From NCBI GenBank assembly GCA_902729315.2, contig LR746272.1:9976327-10040326 (forward strand): 64,000 nt of DNA, written 5' to 3'. The DNA is from Spirodela intermedia. Lineage: Eukaryota > Streptophyta > Magnoliopsida > Alismatales > Araceae. Below are positions 25,821 through 39,100 of the stretch, piece after piece. Under the pieces are notes generated by a model. That model was not told the origin of the DNA. It saw nothing but the letters and a program-made list of their open reading frames with translations, and ran no database searches. Positions within the stretch are counted from its first letter, which is position 1, and every line of letters starts with the position of its first letter. Position numbers and translations under genes: made by a program.

Positions 25821-28800
25821 CAGAGACGAGGGCTGTGGAGGAAGGGAGGGGAGGAGGATCCGACTATTCCTCCGGCCAACCCGGGCTTTAAGAAGACGGA
25901 AGGTGGAGACTTGTACGTGTTAGAAGGAGAACCCCTCTGCTATCCACGAATTCCTCTCATTGATGCTGCTCTTCCAGAATGCTTAACGGAAGATATCTCC
26001 GGTGACACCTGTGACGCCTACCCTCCAGTGAGGGCGGTAGCAGCAGCAGCACTCCGATATCTGGATTTTCCCGTCCCTCCAGTGAGGGCGACGGGATACC
26101 AATAAAAGAAAGCGAGAGTTCTATAATGATAAATGAGGGACGGCGCAGTGCAGATTTGAGCACGGGCGTCGTCCGTGCTCGGCGGCGGGTGGGAGGGGGA
26201 GACTAGCTAGCCAGCACGCGTGCCGGTGGGGCAGACCGTAAGCGAGGAAGAAACCCCGTGGGGGATACCCATTCACTCAGATGGAAAACCCGAATCATTA
26301 AGCACAGTCCCTCTCCAGCGCCGGATCTCCCGCCGGTCAAGCTTTAGGCCATTTTGCAATTTCCCCGGGGATCGCCCACCGGACGCTGATAAAGTTGGAG
26401 TCTTTGAGTAAAAATAAAGAAAGCCCACCGACGGTGTATCCCGTCCGTGACAGTGGCCTGGTCCTCACGTGTGGATCCAACCTGTCAACCCCAGGGAGAC
26501 GTGAAGCTTTCATCAGCTCTACCGTTGTCTTCTTCCACTCGTCGCCAACCCCGCCGTCGTGCGTGCTTAGTGTAACTCAACTAGGCCGATGAATTCAACA
26601 GGGCGTCAACGCGTCAACTCGGTAATTTTTCTGAGTCATTGATGCCGTCAGCCCTTGGGTGAGAAAATCCACGGTTCCGAGGACTGTGACCCGAATGACG
26701 GCCGGACCCAACTGACAGTGGTTGTAGGGGAGACCCGGCGGAGTTTCTACCTGGGCAAACCGTGGAGGGACCGCCGGAGGAGAAGGGCTGGTGCCGTGGG
26801 TAGGGGAAAGCACGGGGCAGGGATACCCCGCTATCATCGCCCCATTGGTCAGTGAATAAATGTATCACTAGAAATCGATTTATTGTCCTTCAAATTAATA
26901 TAGATCGACGTTTTACGCCAGCTAGCTCAGCGACGTGTTTAAGAAGTTGTGGGATTGAAGCTGGGGGACCTGGTTAAGTTGGAGAGTGCCCCCTATTGGT
27001 TTGGCTGGCTAGCTGGACGGCATCAGTCCGGGAGTGGGGCTATTGGAAGCGTGAGAGACCCCTCCTCTCTTGCCCATTACGGAGTCTACGGTAGGTGTAC
27101 AAACATTATCAACTGAGCCTGGCCTGGTTCCTTTCGTGGCCCACCTCAGGCCGCACTTCATTCTCCCACGGAGGGGAATCCCCGTCGGATACTTCTAACA
27201 GATGGAAGCCACTGTTTCTCTATTGGTACCCTATCGGATGAACATGCCAAGCGTATAGCGGCAGTAAACATATTGCGCGAAGACTTTTCTTCCCCTCAGG
27301 ATGTAGGGCATCGTTCTCGTTGTCAGGCAACCCTATTCTAACTCTGAAGCCCATGAAAACAGTCAACGATTGAAGTGCATTGTTTTGGACGCTGGCGCGT
27401 CGGCCTCGATCCACCTCCATGGGGACCTTCTTTGGCTGTGCCTTCTCCGGTGCAGCTCACATGGAGCTTGCCCTCCCCTCCACCCTGTCGGCTAGTTTTC
27501 CGAGCCAGACGGTGGGAAGACGTCCCTGTCGCCTGCCCCTCCAAAACCCAAGCCGAGAAGATAGAAATCCTCTGCACGTCTCCGAGAACATGCACGAGGA
27601 GGGACCGGGGGACAGCCGGGACCACTCCGTAAAGGCAGCGCCGGGAAGCAAGCTGATCGAAGCCGGAAGCCTAGCCGCGGAGGAGCGCGGTGTGATTGAG
27701 ATATCAAAATGTGAGGGGCCTCAAGTGTGAGTGAAGCATTGAGGGGAGTGGGGTAGAGTGGATGGCCTCTATTTATCGGTAGTGCGGCCAACCCATTATG
27801 ATCTGTAGTCCGACCATTCGATCTCCCCGCTCTACAAATCGAAGCGGGATTGTTAACCCTACCAACCGTTGGACAAAACTAAAAACAAGAAGAAAAAAAT
27901 TATTCGAACTGGGGTACCCATTTGGAAATATAAAAGTACGCTCGTTTGAGAATTTTTTTTAATGCGACAAACGATATTTTTGAACCATCAGTCAGGCAGT
28001 AGTGCCTTCGATTATGCCTAGCAGTAGCGTAGTCAACTGTCACTCTCAAATAAGCACCCACTTCACACTTCTCACTTTTCCATCAGTGTAAGCGGCACAA
28101 GGAAAATCGGTGTGCGATGTTGGAGCGTATTTTCTGAACTTTTTCTTTGCGAGATTCGGCCTAATGGGAGGATGGCATGGGCCTGAGCTTGGCACATAGT
28201 CTTCGAGAGCATCACGTTTTCATGTGATGAGATTCGACGTCTAGGGCGGTTCATGTGTGGTCGGTCAATAGGTCCGGGCCATTATTGAATATAAATGACG
28301 CCAATTCGTCCCTCCTAACGTCATCTTGCTGTCATCCCGCAGAAGCGGTAGGGATGTTTGCGGGGTGGGGTTCTGGATGATGATCCAACTAGCAAGGAAG
28401 AGGTGCTGTATCAAGGCGCAAGGATTATTGATCCATGAATGGGTGGGGTCGCAGGAACGAAAAGCTGGTGCCCTGGCGGCTTGGTGTCAACGCAAGCAAG
28501 GATTGATAGAACATAATTTATTATTTATAAAAGTTTCCCATAATTGGTTCTCATCTATGTTGCCTTCAGCGTTTATGAGTAGGCCCGGTCGGAAAATATT
28601 CAGCGTGAGAGCATCTTCCACGAAGTCAACGCCTGATTCCGACTTGACGAGAAACGCGGAGAAAAAACTTAAGGGCTGAACCGTTATGAACGCCGGGTTC
28701 CATCCATTCAGTCGCTATTCGCGAGAAAGACAGAGAGAAAGAGAGATAGAGACTGTAAGTGAGGGACCCGGACAGGGATTGGCCTAATTCTTAGGTTTGG

Positions 28801-30109
28801 AAAATACCCACCTTCGAAGTTCAAATGATTTGCCTTCTCCAACAAGCCAAAAAAGGAAAAAAAATACCAAAGTCTCCGAAGAAATGTTGCAGTATATCGA
28901 ATCGGACCCTTCTCACAGTCACGAGAATAGAAGCTTTACCATGAAACTCCGCGTTGACCCGTACGCTGGATAACGTCAATTCTCCGTCTTTTTGTCATTC
29001 TATGAAACATTCGAGGAAGTTAACTTTGACCCTCATGAACTTTCTGACATGGGATGAGAATCAAGTCGCCATTGCCATTTGGGCTGTCCCTACTTCGTGA
29101 ATGCGATCCAGCATCGATCTTGATCGACCTCCACTTCCCTTCTTATATGGATAATGCACAGGGGGACAGACCATAACCCGGCGAAGGCCTGTGCGTCATC
29201 CTCTCCCATCGATCAGTGTCCGCCTTCTTCCGCTGCTTTCTGGCCAACATTTTTTCTTTTATTGACTATCGAGCTCCCCTCAGCATGGCCAATATAATAG
29301 AAAGGATAAACATTTAAACGTCTCTTCTTTCCTTTCGCTCTGCCGCTATCTCCCTGCTTCAACCTGCTCAGCAACCATCTCCGGGGACTAGGAGGGGCAA
29401 TGTTACTTCCTTATCAGAATGAGAGAAGCAGCCTCCGCGGATAAAATTAGGAAGTTTTAGGGCCTTAACGGGTGGTTTCTCTATCAAGGCTACTAAAGTC
29501 TCGATATTGCTAGCTCTCAAATCCGATGTTTTTTGATAAAGTCAATGACTCGATCACTCCATGGAATTCCAAGCCTTTTTCCCCAATGAGAGAAGAGGTT
29601 GATCCTCTAACTGCTGACATAGGAAGAAAGTACTAACTCCTGCTTCTGACTCGCTCACCAAGAACTCTACTAGTGCCTGGAAGGAGGAGGGGTGGATTAA
29701 GTACATTACCGATTGGATTTTAAAAAAATTGTGTTGCCCTTTTCCTCCACTCGTTTGATACAAAATATCCCCTTCGGCCATCACTCGTACAGACGAGGAT
29801 CGAAGGACCATTCGATGATAAGCACAAAAGATGCACAAGGAGGGGAGTCCAGATCGGAGAAGGCAAGCTTTTATGAGCAGCGAGAAGAAGAGGAAGTGGT
29901 GTCCTCCGACCCGCTGCCATCTTCCTCGTACGACTGCTACAAGAATATGTTCTCAGAACCACGGCAATTCCCCACGGCTCTCATGAGGTCTTCGGCCCAG
30001 CACCATACAGGGATTCTCCTCTGCTGCCCTTCAGGAGGCTTCGGGGATTCAAATCAGATGCTGAGAACTCGAGCAAGAAGGCCACTCTTGAGACATTTTG
30101 ACGCTGAAT
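25821..30109. other. Intergenic between the TBL and CofD-like genes
   Basis: GC-rich patches occur at 25.8-27.8 kb (TBL 5' flank and beyond) and mixed sequence to 30.1 kb. The minus-strand region 27340-27790 has overlapping frames of 64-99 codons behind a GATAAATAG TATA-like element near 27770, but no known domain. A plus-strand frame at 28560-28679 (Ser/Arg/Lys-rich) is also unassigned. 29550-30109 should include the 3' UTR of the CofD-like gene. No RNA gene or transposon terminus is recognised. Confidence 0.5.
26021..26095. repeat. Two copies of a short palindromic element upstream of the TBL gene
   Basis: CCCTCCAGTGAGGG occurs at 26021-26034 and again at 26075-26088. Each can fold as a 5-bp stem (CCCTC/GAGGG) with a CAGT loop. 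The second copy is nested in an outer CCCGTC ... GACGGG pair. Positions are 200-275 bp upstream of the TBL start codon. Confidence 0.6.
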
Positions 30110-33100
30110 CTACCTCAATCGTGAGTATTTTTGCTCTCTGATCAGATTAACGAGGGCTTCAACCAGGCTCTTTGGATCAAATATTACTCCCAACTTTGGG
30201 TCCAGGATAGATTCAACAGTGACCTGCATGGAGAAATAACGCTGTCAAACACGTGGGTTAAATGAACCAAAGCAATGAGTCTTGGAACCTAGAACAGTAA
30301 GACCCACGAGGTCTGGCAAACAACTGCGAGCATTGAACCTTCTTTCTATGAGAAAAGAGGGACGGGACTGTCAGAAGACTTAACGTCGAGGATGTACAAG
30401 GCATGATCATGAAACCAGAACGCATCCACATCATGATCCATAATGAAGAACTAAGTTGCATCAAACTGATGTATATTTTACTCTACCAGCTGCTGAGCAG
30501 TTGTGTTTGAACCGATTCACTAGAATTATCTATCCAGGTGGCTGCATGTTCGGTCAACGGAAAAGACAAAGGTAATTATGCAATGTACCAGAAGAAAGAA
30601 AATTTGATCAGTACCACATGAAAAATTCCCTGAGCAGCCAAACACTCGGTATCTACGGGCACTTGACCACCTCTTGGCACCAACAATGAGTTGACGTATT
30701 CACCAGGCTGTGCATGAACAAAGGACAGAATTATAGTTACTCACTGAAATGTGACAGATGTATCACCAATTATTCTAGTTCTGATGCGCGAATCAAAGAA
30801 AAATGGAAGATAAGCAAGGTAATGATGAGTATTTTCATTGAGCTATATGGGTCTCCTTATCATTGAGAGCAATAAACAAAAAATAAAAGTAAAGAAAAGA
30901 AAGTATGCGTATTCCACAGAAAACAACAGCATGGTACTCGTACACTTACAAGTTTCTTTAACCTTTTCCGGGGGTCCCCATAGGTTCTGTCTAGTGCATT
31001 CGCAATGGCAGTTACAAAGTCGGATGCTGACATACCAGAAGTTTCCCTGTCATGTGACCCGTTTAATAGCAGGACCTACAAGAAATATTGGCCACTGAAT
31101 CAATGAACAAGGGATCTGCTCCACAGGATAGTTGCCAATTATAGGTAAAAAAGTATTCTTTCGCTGAGACCAGGTAAGAGGACTAAATAGCATAAATTTC
31201 TGTCAACAGCAGAAATCCCTCCCATGAAACTTTTAAAACTTCGCCATGTTCTGCATGGGCATCACACAAAACAATTAAGTTAAAACTCTGGGCAATCACC
31301 GTCTTAATCTGGATACCTTAGCTGACCATAGTTCGAGTCCTTCCAGGCAGCAGTTATTTGAAAAATTTGCAGTTTACTTAGTCGAAATGAGCCACCTGGG
31401 TCCTGGGTAACTAATCTACGATATGCCATTCAGACAATTGTCTCTCATATTTAGACACTTCAACATATTAGTTTCCGTTCAATTTTGTGGAGGTAAGAGC
31501 TGTGTTCGACAAGAGAAACGAAATCAGTAGGGCTACAATGATACAAATCAGTAAGGCATGATGTGGTATATTTAAGGGACGTGAACAGGAAGGACAATTA
31601 AGTCATGTGAATGAGTTCCACAGGGGCAAGTAGATAGGAGATCAGAGCACTTTGAAAGCAATTTGGCTCGAACCCAATTTGTGTGTTCACCATGGATAGT
31701 TATCATCGTTCCAATCAAGCTATTATAATATAATGGTCAAGCAAACACCAAAATAAGAAGCAAAATTATTGGAAAAGAAACTAAATTGAAAGGACAGAAT
31801 TTAAACAAATTAAAGTTTCAACATTAAAAAAAATACCTTCGGAATAGATCGTGATGAAATAATCTCACCGATGCCAAGCAACACCTGAAATCACTGAATG
31901 TAAGCGAAAGATTGATCTTTGAAAACTAAGTAAAAAAAATAATTACAATAATAATAAACTAAATAAAAGTGAGCAGAACATTAGCTTTCAAGTAAACTTT
32001 GATGTCACATCAACAATCAAAATAGTTGTTCATTATCTGACGGGAATCAATTTAAGATGCCCTTATTAACCAGGTGGCAATTAAAATGAAGCCTCTATAA
32101 CAAAATTCAAAATCTTAAAAGAAAAACTCGGTATTATGTAGTTAATTAGCAGAACAAATATGAAATTCACAACAAGGATGTCATTGATACATATCACCAT
32201 GTACAAACTGTTTGACTGCCTTTGGAATCGACATTGAAACCTAAGAGTCTGAAAGGATAATGGACAGTTTTAGGATGGGATACCCAAACTGAAGTGCCAT
32301 GGGAAGCCATGGAAACTAAACCATGTTTACCCGGCGTCAAATTTCAATATTTCTTCTCAACTTTTTTTCGCGAGATCTAGACATCCGTAGTAAATAAGGT
32401 CAACGATCAACATTCCAGCAATACATCATGATTTTAATTGAAAATCTAAGAATCCAATTCGGTAATTTTTTTCCATTTAGATCCACTCGGTTTTAATCAA
32501 AAGCTCGCATGTGCAAGAGTAGTACGCTTTTTTACTGATTCCACACCATAGCGTCAAGCTCAAATCATCTTCCTTTCACTCTAGTTTAAGAAAAAAGCAT
32601 TTATCCCTTCATGATTCTTTGCTGCTAACAGCCAGTCCCATGGATGCTGCCGACTGTTAATACAATGACCTAGCGACTTGACCTGCACCAACAATCATAA
32701 ATGCCTTACCACCTCCTTACTCTTCCTATCATCTTTCCTCTTCCCGGATATCAACACACTAAAACAAAGAATGCTTTAAGATTTATCTACGGTGCTTATC
32801 TTAGTACAATCATTATGTTAACTTTTTTCAAATGAACACATCGTTAGGTGCAGGGTTTCTTAATTGCACCTTTTTAAGTATGACTACATCTTACATGTTC
32901 CCTGTCACTTAGCTTTTACGGATATTCACGTTCAGAAAAATTGAACATTTCTCTGAGTTTTCCTCTATATTGATGCACCCTAACCTCTAACGGTAATTGC
33001 TGACCAACAAATATATTATTTTCGAAGGTCACTTATGTTATTATTTTATTAAATAAACTAATCTAAATATGCAACATAAAAGAAAATGAAGAAAACAAAA

Positions 33101-36100
33101 CAGCACAAACAGTACACTATGATAAAAGAAAGCCACTTATTTACTTTACATGCTTACCATCCACCAAACTATACATCAACTATTCCTATATTTTTTACAC
33201 AGCAATGAACGATGAACACCCTTTTGCAATAGATCTACATTTCCCATCATCTGCTTTATCTCGTGTTCAACCATTGGGAGAAGCTCAGCCGTGGAATTTC
33301 ATACTGCGTGACATGCGTCATCACATATCATCAATCGTCTCCCTTATTTTTAAGAGTATTGTACATTCATACCACTATCCAGATGGTCGTCTTCTCGTCA
33401 TCCTTTCCAGTTTGCACTAGCATCACGCGGAATTAGCATCTCTTGTGTTCATAATTAAGCTCATTTTACAAGAATCTAGAACAAAAGTAACAAGGTAGAA
33501 AAAAATCAAACCCAATAGGTTTTCATTTAGCATCCAACAAACTAGGAAATTGTTGGATACATTTGTCTTAAGAAATCTCTTTTTCAATTGTTTACTTGCA
33601 AAAAAAGTCTGTAAACGGTCTAAGCCTCCATACCTACAATTCTCGATCTCAGAGATAGGATCACCCACATATGTCATCAGAATGCAAATAAACAACATTC
33701 TATATGAAATAGAGTATTTTGGGACTCGTGGTTATTTTGGTGGACAGCGCACTATTCTAATCCCAAATGAATACATCGTGCATACCAAACATCACATTCA
33801 TGGTTTCCTGATGTCATAAAGATTGGGTTCGAACTCAGGCTCCACCTACGCCTTTCTAAAGCATTGTACTTCAATAATAACAGCCGCATATGTATGGACG
33901 CAGAAATGTACCAACAAACTGAAATAATATAACAAAGAGTCCAATTCGTCATATTTAAGCAATCAAAAAGAGAGATTTACCAATGATGGGCAGATGGAAG
34001 TAAAAAGGGAGCCCATAGCGTACACAATAGAATCGACTTTACTCAATTGCTCCAGGACAATAGGGTTGGCTACAGGGAAAACCTATAAGCCACAGTCAGT
34101 GATAGATTGTTGGAAGTGAAAGAAATAAGGAAAATAGCTCATAGTAGCTTTGATAGAGTAGTAGCCAAGCACATTAAAATAAACCAACAGGAGAAAATAT
34201 TTACGTTGCTTGGTACTGCAATGAATTTATATTAAGCTCCGAGCACAGTATTCTTTCTACAACTTTTTCCCAGTCCTACATGATTACTTTGAACCAGTTA
34301 AGTTGTTTACCCCCTTAATATACAAAAGTTTACCTATCCTCTTTAATGGCATGAGAACAATTCGATTTCCAAGCTTAAACCATGAACAAACAAAAAACAA
34401 CCAAACATGCGGGTGACAAGCAAAAGATTACCCAATAAGAAGATGGAATGAACACTACACTCAGTACCCAAAAGGCGCCAACAAGTTCACTAAGTCAATG
34501 CATAGGCTGATGTGGATACATTTTGGGACATATTTAATCATTTAATGACCATCAGGCATGACGACCCTCGATCACTTCATGTTCCTTAATATCGCTCATG
34601 ATTGCCAAGTCTTCATTAACAAAGAGGACATGTGAGTCTCATAAATCCCTCCATTCTTATTGTGGAAGCCGGGAAATTTCATTGGCTAGTGGTTTTTGGC
34701 ACTTGATCACGACCCTAACCCCACGTTCCTTTTGAGATGTACTCAGCCCGCTCTCAATTCAATATGCTTCCATCTGACACCAGTGAAAAGAATATCAATC
34801 ATAGATTCAGCTAGGTGGAATATTTTTCTCCGAAATTCATCATAAATAGTTTGTGACTACCTTCCAGAACACCAAGCATAGATTTTATGCCTAAAAATAA
34901 TATTTGGAATGAAAATTTTACTTAATAAGAAGAATCGTAAGAACTGGCGCATGATATACAACAGAAGAATATGTTTCGAACAAATCAATAAAACCTCAGA
35001 GGTGACGTTAAAAAAAAGAGCAGATAGGGGCATCTCATTGACCTCGTGCAGTAAGTTGCTGCCCTCACTAGACATGTAGAAGACTCGCTTTATTCTTGAT
35101 GGCAGTGCTGCAGTTGATGATTCCTAAACATGAAATAATACTTGGATGAAACACCTAACAACAAGGGTGTTTAAAATTTCATGCACAGAGGATGCAATTT
35201 CGTATCTTTCCACTACATACATGTGAAAAGATTAATGCAAAGAGACAGCAAGCAGGGATATCAACTACAAGCAAATAGCAGCAAACTAACAAATGTTTGA
35301 ATTAGTAAAATATTACAACTACAAAAACCTGAAATAAGGTAAAAACTCGATTAACAAAATCAATGTCAAAGTTATACCACTATAGATAAGCAATGGACGA
35401 CAAACTATTTGTGTGTCCACACCGAATAGGTTGACAAGTGTACAAACCGAATAGGTTGACGCAAAACAGTAGGTTTGGCAGGCAATGAAATGAACCATTC
35501 GTTGGTTAACTCCTTCGTACTAGACATCAACTGATTTCATCATAGCCTGGCTAGTAGAGTAGGTCTTCAGCCTCTCCACGTAACAAATGTGGTGTTCAGG
35601 TTGGCGTGTCACCAAAAAATATTTTTCAGTTAATCTTGTCAACCAGATGACCTTTCCAGTACATCACACCATTAAAAATCTAACCACAGGTGTTCACTGG
35701 GAACCGACACGAATTCTCGAAAATTCCTTCTGAAATCTCACTATTTATATTAGATTCTCGACCACTAGATTAGAATGGAATTGCCCCTCATGGTAATTTC
35801 ACAGCTAAATTTCACAACTAAACTATCCTCAAACTCCAAGTAGGAAATGCATCCGTGAAACGTGGGCAGAGAAACTTTAGTGAACTATGTGAGTAAGATA
35901 TTGCAATGGTTTAGACTGTATGCCTACTGGAGCTATATCCCGATTCTTGAGATCATTTGTCCATTTTCTTTGGAAATTCCCACTTGACATTCATGCCTTG
36001 TAATTAACATATGCAGAACCAGAATGGTAACTTATGCAGCTCAGAGGTATAAGAGGCATAACCAAAATACAATGATGACCTTTTCTTACCTTCCCCATAA

Positions 36101-39100
36101 ACGCAGTTCTGAAATATTCTTATTCGAAAAAATTTCATTTTCTAAAAAATGAAAGCATATGGAAGGTACACATGTTACATGGACTACCTCTCTGAGTTTG
36201 TACCTTATTTATTGGTTCCAACAATCCATTAGTTGGATGCGATATTTCGTTTTGTCCCCGTATTATAGTTCCATCCTGATAATATAGGACACAAAGATCA
36301 TAATAAATGCATGATATTTTTTTACCATTTTGGTAAACAAGGTAAAGGCACCAAGCATACCCATAACTCACATCCCAACGTAAGCCTATCATTGGTGGAG
36401 ACAACAGGAAGGACAAGACTTTCTGCAGGAATATCTGAAACACGTGAAAACAAAAAGACTGCAGCATCCAAAGACTGGAAGAATATCCGAGCTCCAGCAA
36501 AGAAGAAGTTCCCAATGCTGCAAAATGGATAACAACTGGTCAGGACATCTAGAAATGATATCTCACGTTCAAATAGAAACAACACATTATACATTGATCG
36601 GCCCACTAATATGTAGGCAGCTAAGACAACACATGCGAATATTTTTCATATTTTGACATAGCATGAAAAAATAGGAAAAGTTCTTTTTAAAAAACCTCAA
36701 TTACCTTTCAAAAGGCTTCAACTATGCAAACAGAGGACTGGAACCTTGAAAAATTGATCAATCTCAGCGTTATTGGACTAAGTTCCAAGAAAGTTGCCAA
36801 ACACTAGGGCTTAATTTTTCGACTTAAGGTCCTCTTGCTGCTTAAATGTAAAGGTGGAAGTGACGTTCATACAAGCATTTCCCTTAACAGGTTTTGGAGA
36901 TGGCAGTGATAAAACATGAAACAGAAATAAAAGTCGAACTACGCTCATACAAGCACATAAAACGACTAGATGACGTCTCCATGACTTTTTCCTCAGGAGG
37001 TCGTGCAACCATCATATTAAACCAAGAAAAACATAAAAAGAAATAAACAGAAAAAAATCGAAGCAAACAAGATAAGCAATAGAACGAAAATCCCACTCTC
37101 ACGTAGTAAGATGCTAAGGGAAAAAGGAGAAACCCAGAAAGGAGGTTGTTCTTGTTCTTGGTCAAGTGTATCTACCAAGCTGGAATGCCACCATCCATTT
37201 TTACTACTCTAGACTAGTTAAAAGCAAACAATCTGACTGTTGTTCTAATCATCTTGTATTTCTTTTCCCTACAGCCCACAAGATGGTAAGAGAATCTTCC
37301 ACCAGTCGAGATCAGTAGCTATAGTGCCTAATCTATTTACATCGTCAACAACATTAAAAAACTTGGTTGAAAATATAAAAATCAAATTCGTTTTTTGTAA
37401 GTTCAAAAAAGCAACAAGCTTTTGATATGGTACCCTTCAAAACATATGTTCATCATAAGCAAATAGTCTAGAAGGTTCCACATTGAACGTTTGGGAAAGA
37501 GTGGGGATGAACGGTATAAATACCCCTTTCCTTCTAAATAAGGGGGGGGGTATCTTGGAAGAAGAGAGAGATAAGACTGGAGAGTGGGGAATTCTCGAGA
37601 ACTAATTCCCACATGTTACATTGTTTTTCTCTGTTACATTTTTTCTTGAATCCATTGACATTTTACCTTCATTGACTGAGAGGTGAGGAGGGGATCGTAA
37701 CAGCTTCTAAGATTAGATAATCTGCATGCAAAATCTCTAGAGCAGAAAGATCTTACCCACCATAAACTTCAATATTTATGGCATTTTTCATAATTTAAGA
37801 AAAATGATGACTTCATTTTTAAAAATAGGCAAATAGACGAATTTTCTTTAAAGCCAAAGGCAGGTGGTTCCATTTAAAATCTTATATCGCATTAAACTTT
37901 CTGATTTGAAGCCTAAACATTTATAACTATGACCAGTTGCGAAGCAAGACAGATATTAGTAGCCATGTTTCAGAAAGTCAGCAAAGGGATACACTCCTAC
38001 ATGCGCAATTTCTGCAACCACGGATGACGGAATTTCTCAGGAAGAGATACAATAGATTGAAGTGCATGGATACCCTAATATTATCAGTAGGTTGAGTAAT
38101 TGACAGTCAATGAGGACTTAGGATGGTGAAAGCGATGTAGAGGGGAACAATAGAGCACGAATTCCTGGAAACAAGTTATGAAAGAGAAAACAATGGCTCC
38201 ACTGTAGAAAGATCGAAAAAGAATTTGGAAATTTCGATAATCCATGGAACTAATGATACCACCTTATCTGATAATATTCGAGAGATATTGTCAAGCAATG
38301 GGTCTCAAACACTAGACTTCAAACACATTTTTTTAAGACATTTTTATGTCATGATATAATGAAAAGGGAGACCTATAAAATCATATTTCTATTTTTAAGA
38401 AAATGAGAAATACCTGCCATTACTGAAACAAAAGTATTGACTTGAATGACGGAGTATCTGCAAAAAATGTTGTTGTAGAATAAATTCCACAGAAGCCCAA
38501 AAACTTTAGGTAACATGCTAACAGAATAGGCACCACATTAAGAAACCCATAGAACATAGAAAAAAGAATATCAAGTACTTCAGATAAGATATGATGCCAT
38601 CGGTAAGGAAAAAAACGTGTAAAATAACTAAAATGCTGTTTGGTGTCATTCGATCTATAAAGATGCTTATATTGATGGAAAATATAAAAGAAATCCTTTG
38701 AAAAACAAAAGAAACATTTGAGCATCAAACTAAAATTTAGAAGAATAAAACATCTAAACTTGGAGCAGAATGGTATGAGGGAACACAACAGTGGAGTGAC
38801 GTGAAAGACATCCCAACAATCTAACTTTAAAATTGTTTCATTACACAGTTCTCAGTTTCAGGTAGTCAGCCATAAAACCTTTGTCCCGCCAGACCATGCA
38901 GCACCTCCCTTTTGCATCCTTATCTTACAATTAGTTGCTACTGATTACTTACAAGGAAAAGAATGAAACAGAAAGGAAAGCATTGAGTGAACAATCATTA
39001 TTACAAAAAAGCTATAGAAGAATTTACTAGAAGCCATGAAGGAACGCTTTGTATAAGTTTCTTACTTTCACTTAAAATGTAACAGATTTAATCCAATAAC

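Noticed and set aside
33790-33860. Possible tRNA (GTTCGAACTC-like T-arm)
   Set aside because: No acceptor stem, D-arm or anticodon arm of the right spacing can be drawn on either strand. It lies within a CofD-like intron.
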